DNA from: Bacillota bacterium | GTDB taxonomy: Bacteria; Bacillota_A; Clostridia; Lachnospirales; Lachnospiraceae | Direction: 5' to 3' | DNA: 44,216 bases | Assembly (NCBI GenBank): GCA_023443925.1 | Contig: JAEZSL010000023.1 | Location: 1-44,216, forward strand | Part shown: one piece after another, positions 23,324 through 31,933 of the stretch | Position numbering within the stretch: the first letter of the stretch is position 1 | How the letters are laid out: each line of letters begins with the position of its first letter | Translations under genes and position numbers: made by a program | The notes under the pieces: model-generated | Databases searched by the model: none | The model's input: the letters and a program-made list of their open reading frames with translations, nothing else | Told to the model about the DNA's origin: nothing

Positions 23324-24523
23324 ATGAGCAGAAAGAAAATGTACCGGTTACTGGCATTTATTATAGCCACCTTTGCATTATTAGGTGTTGTAGTAACGCT
23401 TGAATTAAACCGGTATAGCCCCTGGAAGGGACAATCAAATAACGGCGGACAAAATACCGGTGATATCATTGATACGGCCGGTGATAATCAGAGCGGGGAA
23501 GATTCAGATGGCGCCTCAACCCATGAGGATACTTCTGATTCACAAACCGGCTCTGAGACAGCAGACACGGAGGATACCAAACCCTGGGAAGATATAGTGC
23601 TGTTGTTTTCCGGTGATATTAATATGACGGAGGTCATCCAGAGTAACTACAAACAGAATGGAATTGACGGCATTTTAGCTAATAAATTCAGAGAGGAATT
23701 TATCAATGCGGATATCGCTATGGTAAATCAGGAATTTGCCTTTACCACCGGAGGTACCAAAGCCAGGGATAAGCAGTATACTTTTCGTGTAAGCCCGGAC
23801 TACGTACAGATTTTTAAAGATATGCAGATTGATGTGGTAACTCTCGCCAACAATCATACCATGGACTTTGGTACGGTTGGCTTAACGGATACCTTTGATA
23901 CGTTAAATTCCGCCGGAATTCCGTATGTTGGTGCCGGCAATAATATAACGGAAGCCAGAGATATAAAGTATTTTGAGGTGAAGGATAAGAAAATTGCCTG
24001 CCTTGGCGCTTCCCGTGTAATACCCGAAACTGACTGGAATGCATACAACAATAAACCAGGTATGTTAACCACCTATGATCCTGCCATGTTAGTCGAAGAT
24101 ATTAAAACTGCAAAAAGTCAAAGCGATTTTGTGGTGGTATATGTTCATTGGGGAATAGAAAAGCAAAATTCCCCAAAGGAGTACCAGCGTGGTCTGGCTA
24201 AACAGTACATAGATGCCGGGGCAGATCTGGTCGTTGGCAGCCATCCTCATGTATTGCAGGGGATTGAGTATTACAACGGAAAACCCATAATTTATAGTCT
24301 TGGAAACTTTATGTTCTACAGCAATATTATCCAGACTGCTTTACTTAAGGTTTCAGTCAATGAACAGAATGAAGCTAAGCTGCAGCTGATTCCCGGGAAG
24401 GCTGAAAACGCTTTTACACACCCGTTGGAGAATACAGAGGATTTACAGAAGTTTTATCAGTATATGACGGAAATTTCATTTGGAGTCGGATTTGACAGTG
24501 ATGGGAATGTGGTTTTGCAATAA
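23324..24523 (+). CDS. CapA-family membrane-anchored protein
   Basis: 399 residues. A signal-anchor helix (about 6-26) and an acidic Ser/Thr/Asp linker (35-85) precede the CapA/PgsA metallophosphatase-like domain: LLFSGDINMTEV, ADIAMVNQEFAF, VVTLANNHTMDFG (NNHTMD motif), YVGAGNN, then VVYVHWGIEK and VVGSHPHVLQGIEYYNGKPIIYSLGNFMF. The family includes poly-gamma-glutamate synthesis proteins, but no capBC genes are nearby, so capsule synthesis cannot be claimed. The active site should lie outside the membrane. Confidence 0.88.
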   Translation: MSRKKMYRLLAFIIATFALLGVVVTLELNRYSPWKGQSNNGGQNTGDIIDTAGDNQSGEDSDGASTHEDTSDSQTGSETADTEDTKPWEDIVLLFSGDINMTEVIQSNYKQNGIDGILANKFREEFINADIAMVNQEFAFTTGGTKARDKQYTFRVSPDYVQIFKDMQIDVVTLANNHTMDFGTVGLTDTFDTLNSAGIPYVGAGNNITEARDIKYFEVKDKKIACLGASRVIPETDWNAYNNKPGMLTTYDPAMLVEDIKTAKSQSDFVVVYVHWGIEKQNSPKEYQRGLAKQYIDAGADLVVGSHPHVLQGIEYYNGKPIIYSLGNFMFYSNIIQTALLKVSVNEQNEAKLQLIPGKAENAFTHPLENTEDLQKFYQYMTEISFGVGFDSDGNVVLQ

Positions 24524-24586
24524 ATCAGGATAATTGGGTTGGAGAAATTTAACAATGCAGATATGATATCTATATCGATTAGAATC

Positions 24587-24636
24587 AAATCCGTTCTGCG
24601 AATAAACTATCAATTCCTCCGCAGAACGGATTTTTA
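24587..24636 (+). terminator. Terminator after the CapA-like gene
   Basis: A perfect 14 bp stem, AAATCCGTTCTGCG (24587-24600) and CGCAGAACGGATTT (24620-24633), followed by further T. It ends the pepD-capA transcript, 63 bases past the CapA-like stop. Confidence 0.9.
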
Positions 24637-24896
24637 TATACAGCCGGCAGAATCTGCAGTTAGGCAGCCGGTATGCAAATCTTTAAAAGCTTTTGGGGAG
24701 GTCTTTATTGAATCTTATATTGATGACGTATAATTAATTTTGAAATCATTTAATAAAAAAATGGACATGTTCTTATCCATATTTTTATAAATAGATTATC
24801 TCGTATGTGTCTTTTATATTAATAGCCTTATACGTGCAATTCGGTAGTTCAGTAAGATGCATAAATATGAAAGGTTTACAAATTTTTAAAAAGAAT

Positions 24897-24925
24897 TTTA
24901 CATTCCGCAGGAACCGTGCTATAAT
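24897..24925 (+). promoter_or_regulatory. Promoter of the LCP gene
   Basis: TTTACA (24897-24902), 17-base spacer ending in TGC, TATAAT (24920-24925), an extended -10. Predicted start near 24932, about 54 bases before ATG 24986. Confidence 0.75.
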
Positions 24926-24985
24926 ATATTTCATGCCAGTATTTGGAAGACATGCTGTACAATAAGAATATGCAGGAGTCAGGAA

Positions 24986-25126
24986 ATGAAAAAGCAGGAA
25001 TTCAATCACACAGATAAATTTAATGATTCTACATCCGATGAAAGTGATACCAGTAAACTGTCTGACGAGTCCTATGATTTTATTAGCTGGGTTGATGAGT
25101 ATGTAAAAGATGAACCCGTTGAATAA
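24986..25126 (+). pseudogene. N-terminal tail of the LCP gene cut off by an in-frame stop
   Basis: ATG 24986, with GGAG about 9 bases before it, opens 46 codons (MKKQEFNHTDKFNDSTSDES..., ending WVDEYVKDEPVE) and then TAA at 25124-25126. The same frame stays open beyond the stop and runs into the LCP gene: EIVINTEDELFESLNEQLSR and onward. A frame with a promoter, ribosome site and acidic tail on one side and the protein on the other suggests one original gene with a nonsense change (a sense codon such as GAA, AAA or CAA changed to TAA). It could also be a sequencing error. Confidence 0.6.
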
Positions 25127-25189
25127 GAAATCGTTATTAACACCGAAGATGAATTATTTGAAAGCCTGAATGAACAGTTAAGCAGGCAG

Positions 25190-26341
25190 GTGCAGAATGA
25201 ACTGAAACTGCAGAAGGAAGAGGAAACGGGCAGAGGTAAAAAGAAACTTCCAAGGGGATTAAAAATAGCATTTATCAGTGTGGGAACGGTAATATGTCTC
25301 TGTGTACTATTGTTGTTAACACCCTTTGGCAGAAATTTTCTATGGCAGTCGGCCACCGATTATGCATATGGCAAAATGAATTATGACGAAGGTCTTGATG
25401 CGGCAACCCAGGATATAGAAGATGATGTGGTGGAGGATTTGACAAAATTACCGCCCAAGGTAACCGATGCCCCGGTTCAGTGGGATACAGCCCAGACTGA
25501 GGATGGTGCCAGAATAGAGGATGGAATCACCAATATTCTGCTTCTGGGAGAGGAAGCAATTGATTCCGGCAGCGGACGCGGACGTACGGATATTATGATG
25601 ATTGCCACCATGAATACAAAAGAGAAAACCTATAAACTGACTTCTCTTATGAGGGACATGTTAGTTCAGATACCCGATAATAAAGATAACAAGCTGAATG
25701 CGGCTTATGAAATAGGCGGCATACCACTTTTATACAAAACCATTGAATTGAATTTTGACCTGAAATTAGACGGATATGTGTTAGTTGGCTTTGATGATTT
25801 TGAAAGCATTATAGATAAACTTGGTGGTGTTAATATTACTTTAACTTCGGAAGAAGCAAGGTACTTAAATAGCACCAATTATATCTCCAAACCGGAATAC
25901 CGGAATGTGTCCGCGGGAGCTCAGGTATTAAAAGGCAATCAGGCCCTGGGGTATTGCAGGGTTCGCTATGTGGCAACCGGCGATAAAGAACTGAATGACT
26001 TTGGCAGAACCTCAAGACAGAGAATTGTATTGAATGCTATTTTCGACAAGTATAAATCCAAAAGCCTGCCGGAACTGGCTCTGCTGTTAAATGACATTCT
26101 TCCCTTAATTACTACGGATATTAAGAAGGAGTATTTTGAAACATATCTTCGGACAGCCATGTCCATGGGGTTATCTGATATACAGAATCTGCGGATACCG
26201 GCAGATCATACCTTTGATGAAGGCTATGTACGAAAAATGTCCGTGCTGATTCCGGATCTTCCGGAAAATGTCAGTGTTCTCCATGAATTTATATTTGGAC
26301 CAGCGAAGGAGACAACGTATAGTACGGATAATTTAAAGTAA
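25190..26341 (+). CDS. LytR-CpsA-Psr (LCP) family protein
   Basis: 383 residues from the GTG at 25190, the first plausible start after the upstream stop; no convincing ribosome site precedes it. LCP enzymes attach secondary wall polymers to peptidoglycan at the outer face of the membrane. A membrane helix near residues 27-46 is followed by the LCP domain: ILLLGEEAIDSGSGRGRTDIMM, LTSLMRDMLVQIP (Arg and Asp), NAAYEIGG, VGFDDFESIIDKLGGV and the C-terminal RTSRQRIVLNAIF. The cytoplasmic N-tail continues upstream across a stop codon. A terminator follows at 26415. Confidence 0.88.
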   Translation: MQNELKLQKEEETGRGKKKLPRGLKIAFISVGTVICLCVLLLLTPFGRNFLWQSATDYAYGKMNYDEGLDAATQDIEDDVVEDLTKLPPKVTDAPVQWDTAQTEDGARIEDGITNILLLGEEAIDSGSGRGRTDIMMIATMNTKEKTYKLTSLMRDMLVQIPDNKDNKLNAAYEIGGIPLLYKTIELNFDLKLDGYVLVGFDDFESIIDKLGGVNITLTSEEARYLNSTNYISKPEYRNVSAGAQVLKGNQALGYCRVRYVATGDKELNDFGRTSRQRIVLNAIFDKYKSKSLPELALLLNDILPLITTDIKKEYFETYLRTAMSMGLSDIQNLRIPADHTFDEGYVRKMSVLIPDLPENVSVLHEFIFGPAKETTYSTDNLK

Positions 26342-26414
26342 ATGAAATTTTAACTTCAAAAGCGACGAATAAAAGATAATATTAAAAGGTTGAACTGAAT
26401 ATAAGCCGGAAACA

Positions 26415-26453
26415 GGTCTGACGTTTAAGTATAATTTACGGCAGGCCTTTTTT
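26415..26453 (+). terminator. Terminator after the LCP gene
   Basis: Stem GGTCTGACGT (26415-26424) with ACGGCAGGCC (26438-26447), one mismatch and one G-T pair, then TTTTTT. Confidence 0.75.
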
Positions 26454-26559
26454 CTGCCCTGAATGATAAAATTTGATAGATTTTCTTCATTACGGCATAT
26501 CTTTATGCTCCAAACATATAATACTAAGGACGTGCTGAATATTATGATTGGAGAAGCTT

Positions 26560-27618
26560 ATGTTTTATCGGAAAAGCAACCATTTTAATAAAGAGAGATT
26601 ACATAAACAAAGATATGCAGGAAGGATGAATTCCAGGAGGAATACAAAAAATACTAATTTCCGGCCTGGCCATACTGTATTTCACTCAGAGAAAAAACTG
26701 TTCCAACTGTATCTTTTTTTATTACTTATAACGTTAATTCTTGTCGGAACAACTCTAAACCGTCTTGAACTGGGTATTACTGTGCAGGAGCTAAGAAAGG
26801 ATGGAATTGATTATGATTCTTTCCGTGAATTAATCGTACCGGTGCAGAAATTGCAGGTAGTAGAGAAAGCGTTTAATCAAAGTTCAAAACAAAGAAATAA
26901 AAAAAACAATTCCGGCAGCCCAGCTCACGGTCCGGCTGATTATATTACAATTTCCATGCTGTTAAGCAAATATGATTTAAGTTCCGGCAGAACCCCGGGG
27001 AAAAGCAATATGAACTATTTAATTAGAGAACTAAAAAATAATAAAAGCTTTATGGAATTAAAATCATATTATCAAGCGATACTGGGAGAGCTTAAGTGCT
27101 TCCCCGTTGTACCGGATGCTGGAGGCCGGTTTAATATAAACTTTACGGACACCTGGAATCAACACCGCAGTTATGGAGGTAACAGAAGACATGAAGGGAC
27201 AGACTTAATGTCCGGTGAAAATATCAGGGGTGAATATCCTGTTATCAGCATGACGGATGGCACCGTAGAAAAGATGGGGTGGCTGGAACAGGGTGGTTAC
27301 AGAATCGGAATCCGTGGTACATACGGAGCCTATTTCTATTATGCCCACTTAGAATCCTATGCTAAGGAACTAAAAGTAGGTGATACTGTTAAAGCAGGAC
27401 AGCTCCTGGGTTATATGGGCGACAGCGGATACGGTCCGGAAGGTACGGTGGGCAAATTTGATGTCCATTTGCATGTAGGTATCTATGTAGAGACCGGCTT
27501 TGGGGAATTAAGCGTTAATCCGTACTGGATACTGCGGTATCTGGAAACACTGGATACGTCAAAGACATCAAGTTCCAATCTGAGCCGTACAAAAGCACCT
27601 TCAGAAGAGCCGTTATAA
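26560..27618 (+). CDS. M23 (LytM-type) peptidase, membrane-anchored
   Basis: 352 residues from ATG 26560, 6 bases after GGAG; an upstream TTG at 26548 is rejected. A basic N-terminus is followed by a membrane helix (about 44-65), a long linker, and the LytM domain from ~190: RRHEGTDLM (His and Asp ligands), then HLHVGIY (the HxH motif). The family cleaves peptidoglycan cross-bridges or peptides; some members are inactive regulators, but the full metal set is kept here. A single gene between terminator 26415 and the hairpin-rich spacer. Confidence 0.88.
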   Translation: MFYRKSNHFNKERLHKQRYAGRMNSRRNTKNTNFRPGHTVFHSEKKLFQLYLFLLLITLILVGTTLNRLELGITVQELRKDGIDYDSFRELIVPVQKLQVVEKAFNQSSKQRNKKNNSGSPAHGPADYITISMLLSKYDLSSGRTPGKSNMNYLIRELKNNKSFMELKSYYQAILGELKCFPVVPDAGGRFNINFTDTWNQHRSYGGNRRHEGTDLMSGENIRGEYPVISMTDGTVEKMGWLEQGGYRIGIRGTYGAYFYYAHLESYAKELKVGDTVKAGQLLGYMGDSGYGPEGTVGKFDVHLHVGIYVETGFGELSVNPYWILRYLETLDTSKTSSSNLSRTKAPSEEPL

Positions 27619-27651
27619 ATAAGGAAGAATATGCAAGCTTATAAAATAATT

Positions 27652-27768
27652 ACCACAATTAGTGTGGTTTATGGTATAATATCGTAAGATATTATACCGC
27701 GCCGAACAAAGTGAGTGCGCAATAACGCCACAAAGTGGCGCATACCATGTGAGCTTGCGTACATGGTA
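27652..27768. repeat. Series of four hairpins
   Basis: In order: ACCACA/TGTGGT (27652-27668); GGTATAATATC with GATATTATACC around GTAA (27673-27698, 11 bp); CGCCAC/GTGGCG with loop AAA (27726-27740); TACCATGT/ACATGGTA (27743-27768). The last right arm overlaps the left arm of the second repeat copy, so the two foldings exclude each other. Confidence 0.75.
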
Positions 27769-27809
27769 ATATCGTAAGATATTATACCGCGCCGAACAAA
27801 GTGAGTGCG
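27677..27809. repeat. 43 bp direct repeat, two copies
   Basis: 27677-27719 and 27767-27809 are identical. Each contains a GTAA-loop hairpin half and then CGCGCCGAACAAAGTGAGTG. The 47 bases between them hold two other hairpins. The unit resembles short palindromic intergenic elements (REP or MITE-like), with no ORF. Confidence 0.85.
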
Positions 27810-27973
27810 ATAGGAAGACAGAACCGGGCCGAGGACAGGATTCGGAACGCTATGGGAGTATGCGGAAAAATAAGCAATGCATTCACAATTTAAAGGCAGT
27901 ATCAGACTGCCGGCGGGATAAGCCGGATAGACCGGATTGAAATAATTATTTGGGGGACAAGGAGTGAGGAGAA

Positions 27974-28777
27974 ATGGAAATACAATTATGGAGGGAGATA
28001 CTGGATCCCTATTTCCTGGCAGTAGATGAATTGGTGGTTAAATTTAATCATATTATAGAAGAATATAGGAAAACCGGTGATTATTCACCCATTGAACAGG
28101 TTGACGGCAGGGTAAAAACAATTTCCAGTATACTGGAAAAGGCACAGAAAAAGCAGATTGATCTGGATGATATTGAAGAAAAAGTTGAAGATATTGCAGG
28201 AATCCGTATTATCTGCCAGTTCGTAGAGGATATCCAGAAGGTTGTGGAAATCATTAAGAAAAGAACGGATATGCGTATTAAGAGTGAAAAAGATTATATC
28301 ACCAACATGAAGCCAAGCGGGTACAGGAGTTATCATATAATAATATTTTATACGGTGCAGACTCTAAAAGGCACCAAGGAACTACAGGCGGAAATACAGA
28401 TTCGTACATTAGCCATGAATTTCTGGTCTACCATTGAACATTCCCTGCAGTATAAGTACAAGCAGAATATGCCGGAACACATCCGTGCCAGACTTACCAA
28501 AGCTGCGGATGCTATTATTATACTGGACCAGGAGATGTCATTGGTTCGGGATGAAATTATGGATGCTCAGAATTCTTTCAAGATAAAAGCCAATATGGTG
28601 GCCGATATTCTGACCAACATCCAGAACCTGTATAAGGTGGCCAATAAACGGGAAGTTGTTAAGATACAGGATGAATTCTTCCAGATCTATGAATCCGGAG
28701 ATTTAGAGCAGCTGGAACGATTCCAAAAAGAATTAGATATTATATCGGAGGGATACAGGGCACAGAGCCTCCGTTAG
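27974..28777 (+). CDS. Small alarmone synthetase, RelA/SpoT synthetase domain
   Basis: 267 residues with a synthetase domain only, no hydrolase or regulatory domains. It should make (p)ppGpp from ATP and GTP or GDP. Motifs: VDGRVKTISSILEKAQKK, EDIAGIRIICQF, MKPSGYRSYHIII, and the QAEIQIRTLAMNFWSTIEHSLQYK core with the catalytic Glu. The C-terminal ~70 residues are helical. This fits the RelQ/RelP group of Firmicutes; which one cannot be fixed from sequence. A methyltransferase gene follows by 26 bases. Confidence 0.92.
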   Translation: MEIQLWREILDPYFLAVDELVVKFNHIIEEYRKTGDYSPIEQVDGRVKTISSILEKAQKKQIDLDDIEEKVEDIAGIRIICQFVEDIQKVVEIIKKRTDMRIKSEKDYITNMKPSGYRSYHIIIFYTVQTLKGTKELQAEIQIRTLAMNFWSTIEHSLQYKYKQNMPEHIRARLTKAADAIIILDQEMSLVRDEIMDAQNSFKIKANMVADILTNIQNLYKVANKREVVKIQDEFFQIYESGDLEQLERFQKELDIISEGYRAQSLR

Positions 28778-28803
28778 GGAAAGAAAAGTTTAAGGAGAAA
28801 TCA

Positions 28804-30183
28804 ATGACATTACCAAAGCTATTTGAAGACCGGATGAGAGAATTATTAGGGGAAGAATTTGAGGAGTATGCAGCGTGTTTTGATAAAAAACATTACAGCG
28901 GATTAAGGGTGAACACCTTAAAAATTTCGCCGGAAGAATTTGAAAAAATCAGTCCTTTTGATATAAAACGAATACCCTGGATTGAAAACGGATATTTTTA
29001 TGACGAAAAAGATCAGCCGGCAAAACATCCTTATTACTATGCCGGTTTATATTATATACAGGAACCCAGCGCCATGACTCCGGCCAGCCTTTTGCCGGTT
29101 ACACCGGGAGATAAGGTACTGGACTTATGTGCGGCTCCCGGCGGGAAAAGCACGGAGCTGGCCGCAAGGCTAAAAGGAGAAGGTGTACTGGTTGCCAATG
29201 ATATCAGTAACTCCAGGGCAAAGGCTCTGCTTAAGAATATCGAGTTATTCGGAGTAAAAAACGCAATCGTTGTAAGTGAAGCCCCGTCTAAACTGGTAAA
29301 CTATTTTGAAGGCTATTTTGATAAAATTCTGGTAGATGCGCCTTGCTCCGGCGAAGGTATGTTCCGGAAAAGTCCTTCTATTATAAAAAACTGGGAACAG
29401 TATGGAGTGGATTATTATAATAAACTCCAGAAAGAAATAATTTTAAGTGCTGCCAGAATGCTAAAACCCGGCGGTAAAATGCTCTATTCCACCTGTACTT
29501 TCTCACCGGAAGAAAATGAAGGAACCATAAACTATCTAATGAAGCAGTTTCCGGAATTTCATGTCATAAACCCATTAATTGAAAAAACAGGCGTATCCTA
29601 TGAAGGATTTGCCAACGGAAGACCGGATTGGATCAATGGTCCGGAAGAATTAAAAAACTGCATCCGTTTGTGGCCCCATCGTATCCAGGGTGAAGGCCAC
29701 TTTATCACTCTTCTTGAAAAGAGTCGGGAGGGTGAAAGAGCGGATATTCTTCAGGAACGGAGAGATAACGTTAATCTTTCGGAGGAAGCTGTTGAGTTTT
29801 TAAGAGGTATCGGCCTGGCCGACGGATTGAATAATATTAATATAAGAGAGGACAGGCTTTATTTGCTGCCAAACGAGATTCCGGGATTAAAAGGCCTTCG
29901 TATAATGAGACACGGACTTTATCTGGGGGAAATGAAGAAGAACCGCTTTGAACCAAGCCAGTCATTAGCATGTGCGTTAAAAATGGGTGATTATAATAAG
30001 ATAATTAATTTAACAAAAAATAATCCGGATACCGTCAAATATCTAAAATGTGAAACCATTCAGGTAGAGGGAGCACAGGACGGGTGGAATCTGGTTTGTG
30101 TAGACGGTTATCCCCTAGGCTGGGGCAAACTCTCCGGTGGTGTACTGAAAAATAAGTATCTTCCGGGATGGCGATGGATGTAA
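28804..30183 (+). CDS. RsmF-like rRNA (cytosine-C5) methyltransferase
   Basis: 459 residues. SAM-dependent RNA m5C methyltransferase of the NOL1/NOP2/Sun group. SAM motif LDLCAAPGGKSTELA (near 110); catalytic Cys motifs VDAPCSGEGMFRK and YSTCTFSPEENEG. The C-terminal extension (~320-459: LRIMRHGLYLGEMKKNRFEP and GYPLGWGKL) is the RsmF-type RNA-binding part, suggesting a 16S rRNA target. AAGGAG is 6 bases before the ATG. Probably co-transcribed with the alarmone synthetase. Confidence 0.9.
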   Translation: MTLPKLFEDRMRELLGEEFEEYAACFDKKHYSGLRVNTLKISPEEFEKISPFDIKRIPWIENGYFYDEKDQPAKHPYYYAGLYYIQEPSAMTPASLLPVTPGDKVLDLCAAPGGKSTELAARLKGEGVLVANDISNSRAKALLKNIELFGVKNAIVVSEAPSKLVNYFEGYFDKILVDAPCSGEGMFRKSPSIIKNWEQYGVDYYNKLQKEIILSAARMLKPGGKMLYSTCTFSPEENEGTINYLMKQFPEFHVINPLIEKTGVSYEGFANGRPDWINGPEELKNCIRLWPHRIQGEGHFITLLEKSREGERADILQERRDNVNLSEEAVEFLRGIGLADGLNNINIREDRLYLLPNEIPGLKGLRIMRHGLYLGEMKKNRFEPSQSLACALKMGDYNKIINLTKNNPDTVKYLKCETIQVEGAQDGWNLVCVDGYPLGWGKLSGGVLKNKYLPGWRWM

Positions 30184-30240
30184 GGGCAAAAAGAAGTGCA
30201 AAAAAGATCTTTTAGCATTTGGTCTTAAGACAATTATGAA

Positions 30241-30321
30241 AAGGAAAGGTTGCCACAATGTGATTCTTCACATTTTATTTTGTGGCAGTATCCCGGGACG
30301 GCCTGGGGTAAGGTATATAAT
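30241..30321 (+). promoter_or_regulatory. Two-hairpin leader module, copy B (before the RsuA-like gene)
   Basis: GGAAAGG, hairpin 1 with outer arms TGCCACA (30251-30257) and TGTGGCA (30281-30287), inner ATGTGA (30258-30263) and TCACAT (30268-30273); hairpin 2 TATCCCGGG (30289-30297) with CCTGGGGTA (30302-30310), two G-T pairs, loop ACGG. The ATG at 30322 follows by 11 bases. An N-terminal extension of the gene to 30250 would be the translated module and is rejected. Confidence 0.75.
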
Positions 30322-31068
30322 ATGAACACATCGGTTCGACTGGACAAATATCTGGCTGATATGGGCATTGGTACCAGGAGTGAAGTAAAAGAATATGTCA
30401 GAAAAGGCAGAGTAAAGGTGGATGGTAACATCGTTAAACAGTCTGATTTTAAACTGGACGCTTTGAATTCGGAGGTCTGTTTTGATAATGTAAGACTGGA
30501 ATACGAGACCTTTGATTATTTTATGCTAAATAAACCGGCAGGAGTTGTTTCTGCCACCACCGACAACCACTGTACGACTGTTGTAGAACTAATAGAAAGC
30601 AGTAAAAAGAAAAATTTGTTCCCGGTAGGCAGACTGGATAAAGATACGGAAGGGCTGCTGCTGATTACTGATGACGGGGAACTGGCACACCGGTTGTTGT
30701 CACCTAAAAAGCATGTACCCAAAACCTACTATGCGCGGATAAAGGGCAGAGTTACAGGAGAAGACATTGCTATATTTAGTAATGGCATCAAGTTGGAAGA
30801 AGCGTTTACAACACTTCCGGCCAGGTTAGATGTCTTAAAAACCGGCGAAGTATCGGAAATTGAAGTCACAATCTATGAAGGCAAATTCCATCAGATTAAG
30901 AGAATGTTTGAAGCAGTAGGAAAAGAAGTACTGTATCTGAAAAGGCTGAGTATGGGAGAGTTAAAGCTGGATGAAACATTGGAACCGGGAAAATATCGAA
31001 AATTAACCCCGGCAGAATTAAATGATTTAAAAGGAATAGATAAGGTTGAAAGTAAAAATAAAAGATAG
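30322..31068 (+). CDS. Pseudouridine synthase, RsuA/RluB/E/F family
   Basis: 248 residues from ATG 30322. An S4 RNA-binding domain (residues 5-60, VRLDKYLADMGIGTRSEVKE) precedes the synthase domain. Catalytic Asp in GRLDKDTEGLLL (Asp106); FMLNKPAGVVSAT and the ending EVTIYEGKFHQIKRMF are typical. It converts a uridine in rRNA to pseudouridine; the exact site cannot be told. It lies between two copies of the two-hairpin module. Its TAG stop (31066-31068) touches the second copy. Confidence 0.93.
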   Translation: MNTSVRLDKYLADMGIGTRSEVKEYVRKGRVKVDGNIVKQSDFKLDALNSEVCFDNVRLEYETFDYFMLNKPAGVVSATTDNHCTTVVELIESSKKKNLFPVGRLDKDTEGLLLITDDGELAHRLLSPKKHVPKTYYARIKGRVTGEDIAIFSNGIKLEEAFTTLPARLDVLKTGEVSEIEVTIYEGKFHQIKRMFEAVGKEVLYLKRLSMGELKLDETLEPGKYRKLTPAELNDLKGIDKVESKNKR

Positions 31069-31151
31069 AAAGGATGCCACAGATGAATTCTTTCACATTT
31101 TATTCTGTGGCAGTATCCCAGGACAGCCTGGGATATGCAATGGGTGTAAAA
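31068..31151 (+). promoter_or_regulatory. Two-hairpin leader module, copy C (before the HAD gene)
   Basis: GAAAGG (31068-31073), outer arms TGCCACA (31075-31081) and TGTGGCA (31106-31112), a shorter inner stem TGAA/TTCA with loop TTCT; hairpin 2 perfect 9 bp TATCCCAGG (31114-31122) and CCTGGGATA (31127-31135), loop ACAG. Then TGGGTGTAAAAATG, the same lead-in as copy A, contains the ATG at 31152. Confidence 0.8.
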
Positions 31152-31805
31152 ATGAATAAAATGCTAAAAGACGTTAAGGCGGTTATCTTTGATCTGGACG
31201 GAACCCTGGTGGATTCCATGTGGATGTGGAGAGACATTGATATTGAGTATCTTGGAAAGTATGGAATAGAGTTTCCGGAGGATCTGCAAAGTGGAATTGA
31301 AGGCATGAGTTTTTCAGAAACGGCGGTATATTTTAAAAACCGTTTTCAGTTAAGTCAGTCCCTGGAGGACATAAAAGAGGAGTGGAACCAAATGGCCTGG
31401 GATAAATACCTGAATGCGGTTCCGTTCAAGCAGGGAGCTGTTGAGTTGCTTGAGGTTTTAAAGGAAAGAGGGATAAAAGCAGGAATTGCCACCAGTAATT
31501 CCAGGGAATTGGTAACTCTTGTCATACAAAAACATAATGCGGAAGATTATTTCCAATCAATCCGTACCTCCTGTGAAGTAGAAAAAGGAAAACCTTCTCC
31601 GGATATCTATCATCTGGTTGCGGATGACTTAGGTGTAACCAGTGAGGAATGCCTCGTTTTTGAAGATGTTATACAGGGTATCATGGCAGGTAAAAATGCC
31701 GGGATGAAGGTATGTGCCGTATATGATACCTATTCAGCGGAAGATACGGATAAGAAAAAAGAGCTGGCAGATTATTATATCGAATCTTTTCGGGAAATAT
31801 TGTGA
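31152..31805 (+). CDS. HAD-superfamily phosphatase, PGMB-like
   Basis: 217 residues from ATG 31152; the upstream frame from 31074 is the translated module. The HAD motifs are I FDLDGTLVDS, II IATSNSRELV, III KGKPSPDIYH and IV VFEDVIQGIMAGKNAG. The cap domain (about 20-90) is the small helical type seen in beta-phosphoglucomutase-like and phosphoglycolate phosphatase-like members. Substrate unknown. The ribosome site is only GGGTG. Confidence 0.9.
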   Translation: MNKMLKDVKAVIFDLDGTLVDSMWMWRDIDIEYLGKYGIEFPEDLQSGIEGMSFSETAVYFKNRFQLSQSLEDIKEEWNQMAWDKYLNAVPFKQGAVELLEVLKERGIKAGIATSNSRELVTLVIQKHNAEDYFQSIRTSCEVEKGKPSPDIYHLVADDLGVTSEECLVFEDVIQGIMAGKNAGMKVCAVYDTYSAEDTDKKKELADYYIESFREIL

Positions 31806-31933
31806 GAAGAATCCTGCTGGGAAGTTTTTTTCGTCCGTTTTTAATTGCTTTCCGCTTTAATTAAGGCATATGCGGTAAGAATGCAAAACGACATGGTAAA
31901 AATAGTTCCAACCGATTCAAGACAGGAGAAGGC

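Larger units (their letters stand above)
24524..24985. other. Intergenic region with terminators and a promoter
   Basis: 462 bases with no credible gene. It contains the strong terminator at 24587, a weaker A/T-flanked hairpin near 24756-24785 (ATGGA and TCCAT arms) and the promoter at 24897. A 64-codon ORF at 24539-24733 overlaps the terminator and is rejected. Confidence 0.7.
27619..27973. other. Intergenic hairpin cluster before the (p)ppGpp synthetase
   Basis: 355 bases with no credible gene. From 27652 to 27809 nearly every base lies in a palindrome or in one of two 43 bp direct repeats. The remaining ~160 bases up to the ribosome site (GGAGTGAGGAGAA) show no clear motif. Confidence 0.7.

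Noticed and set aside
24539..24733. 64-codon ORF after the CapA-like gene
   Set aside because: It spans the strong terminator at 24587-24636, lacks a ribosome site and has no recognisable motif.
30250..30321. N-terminal extension of the RsuA-like gene, and similarly 31074-31151 for the HAD gene
   Set aside because: The extra codons are the translated two-hairpin module; the family start is at the S4 domain or the FDLDG motif.
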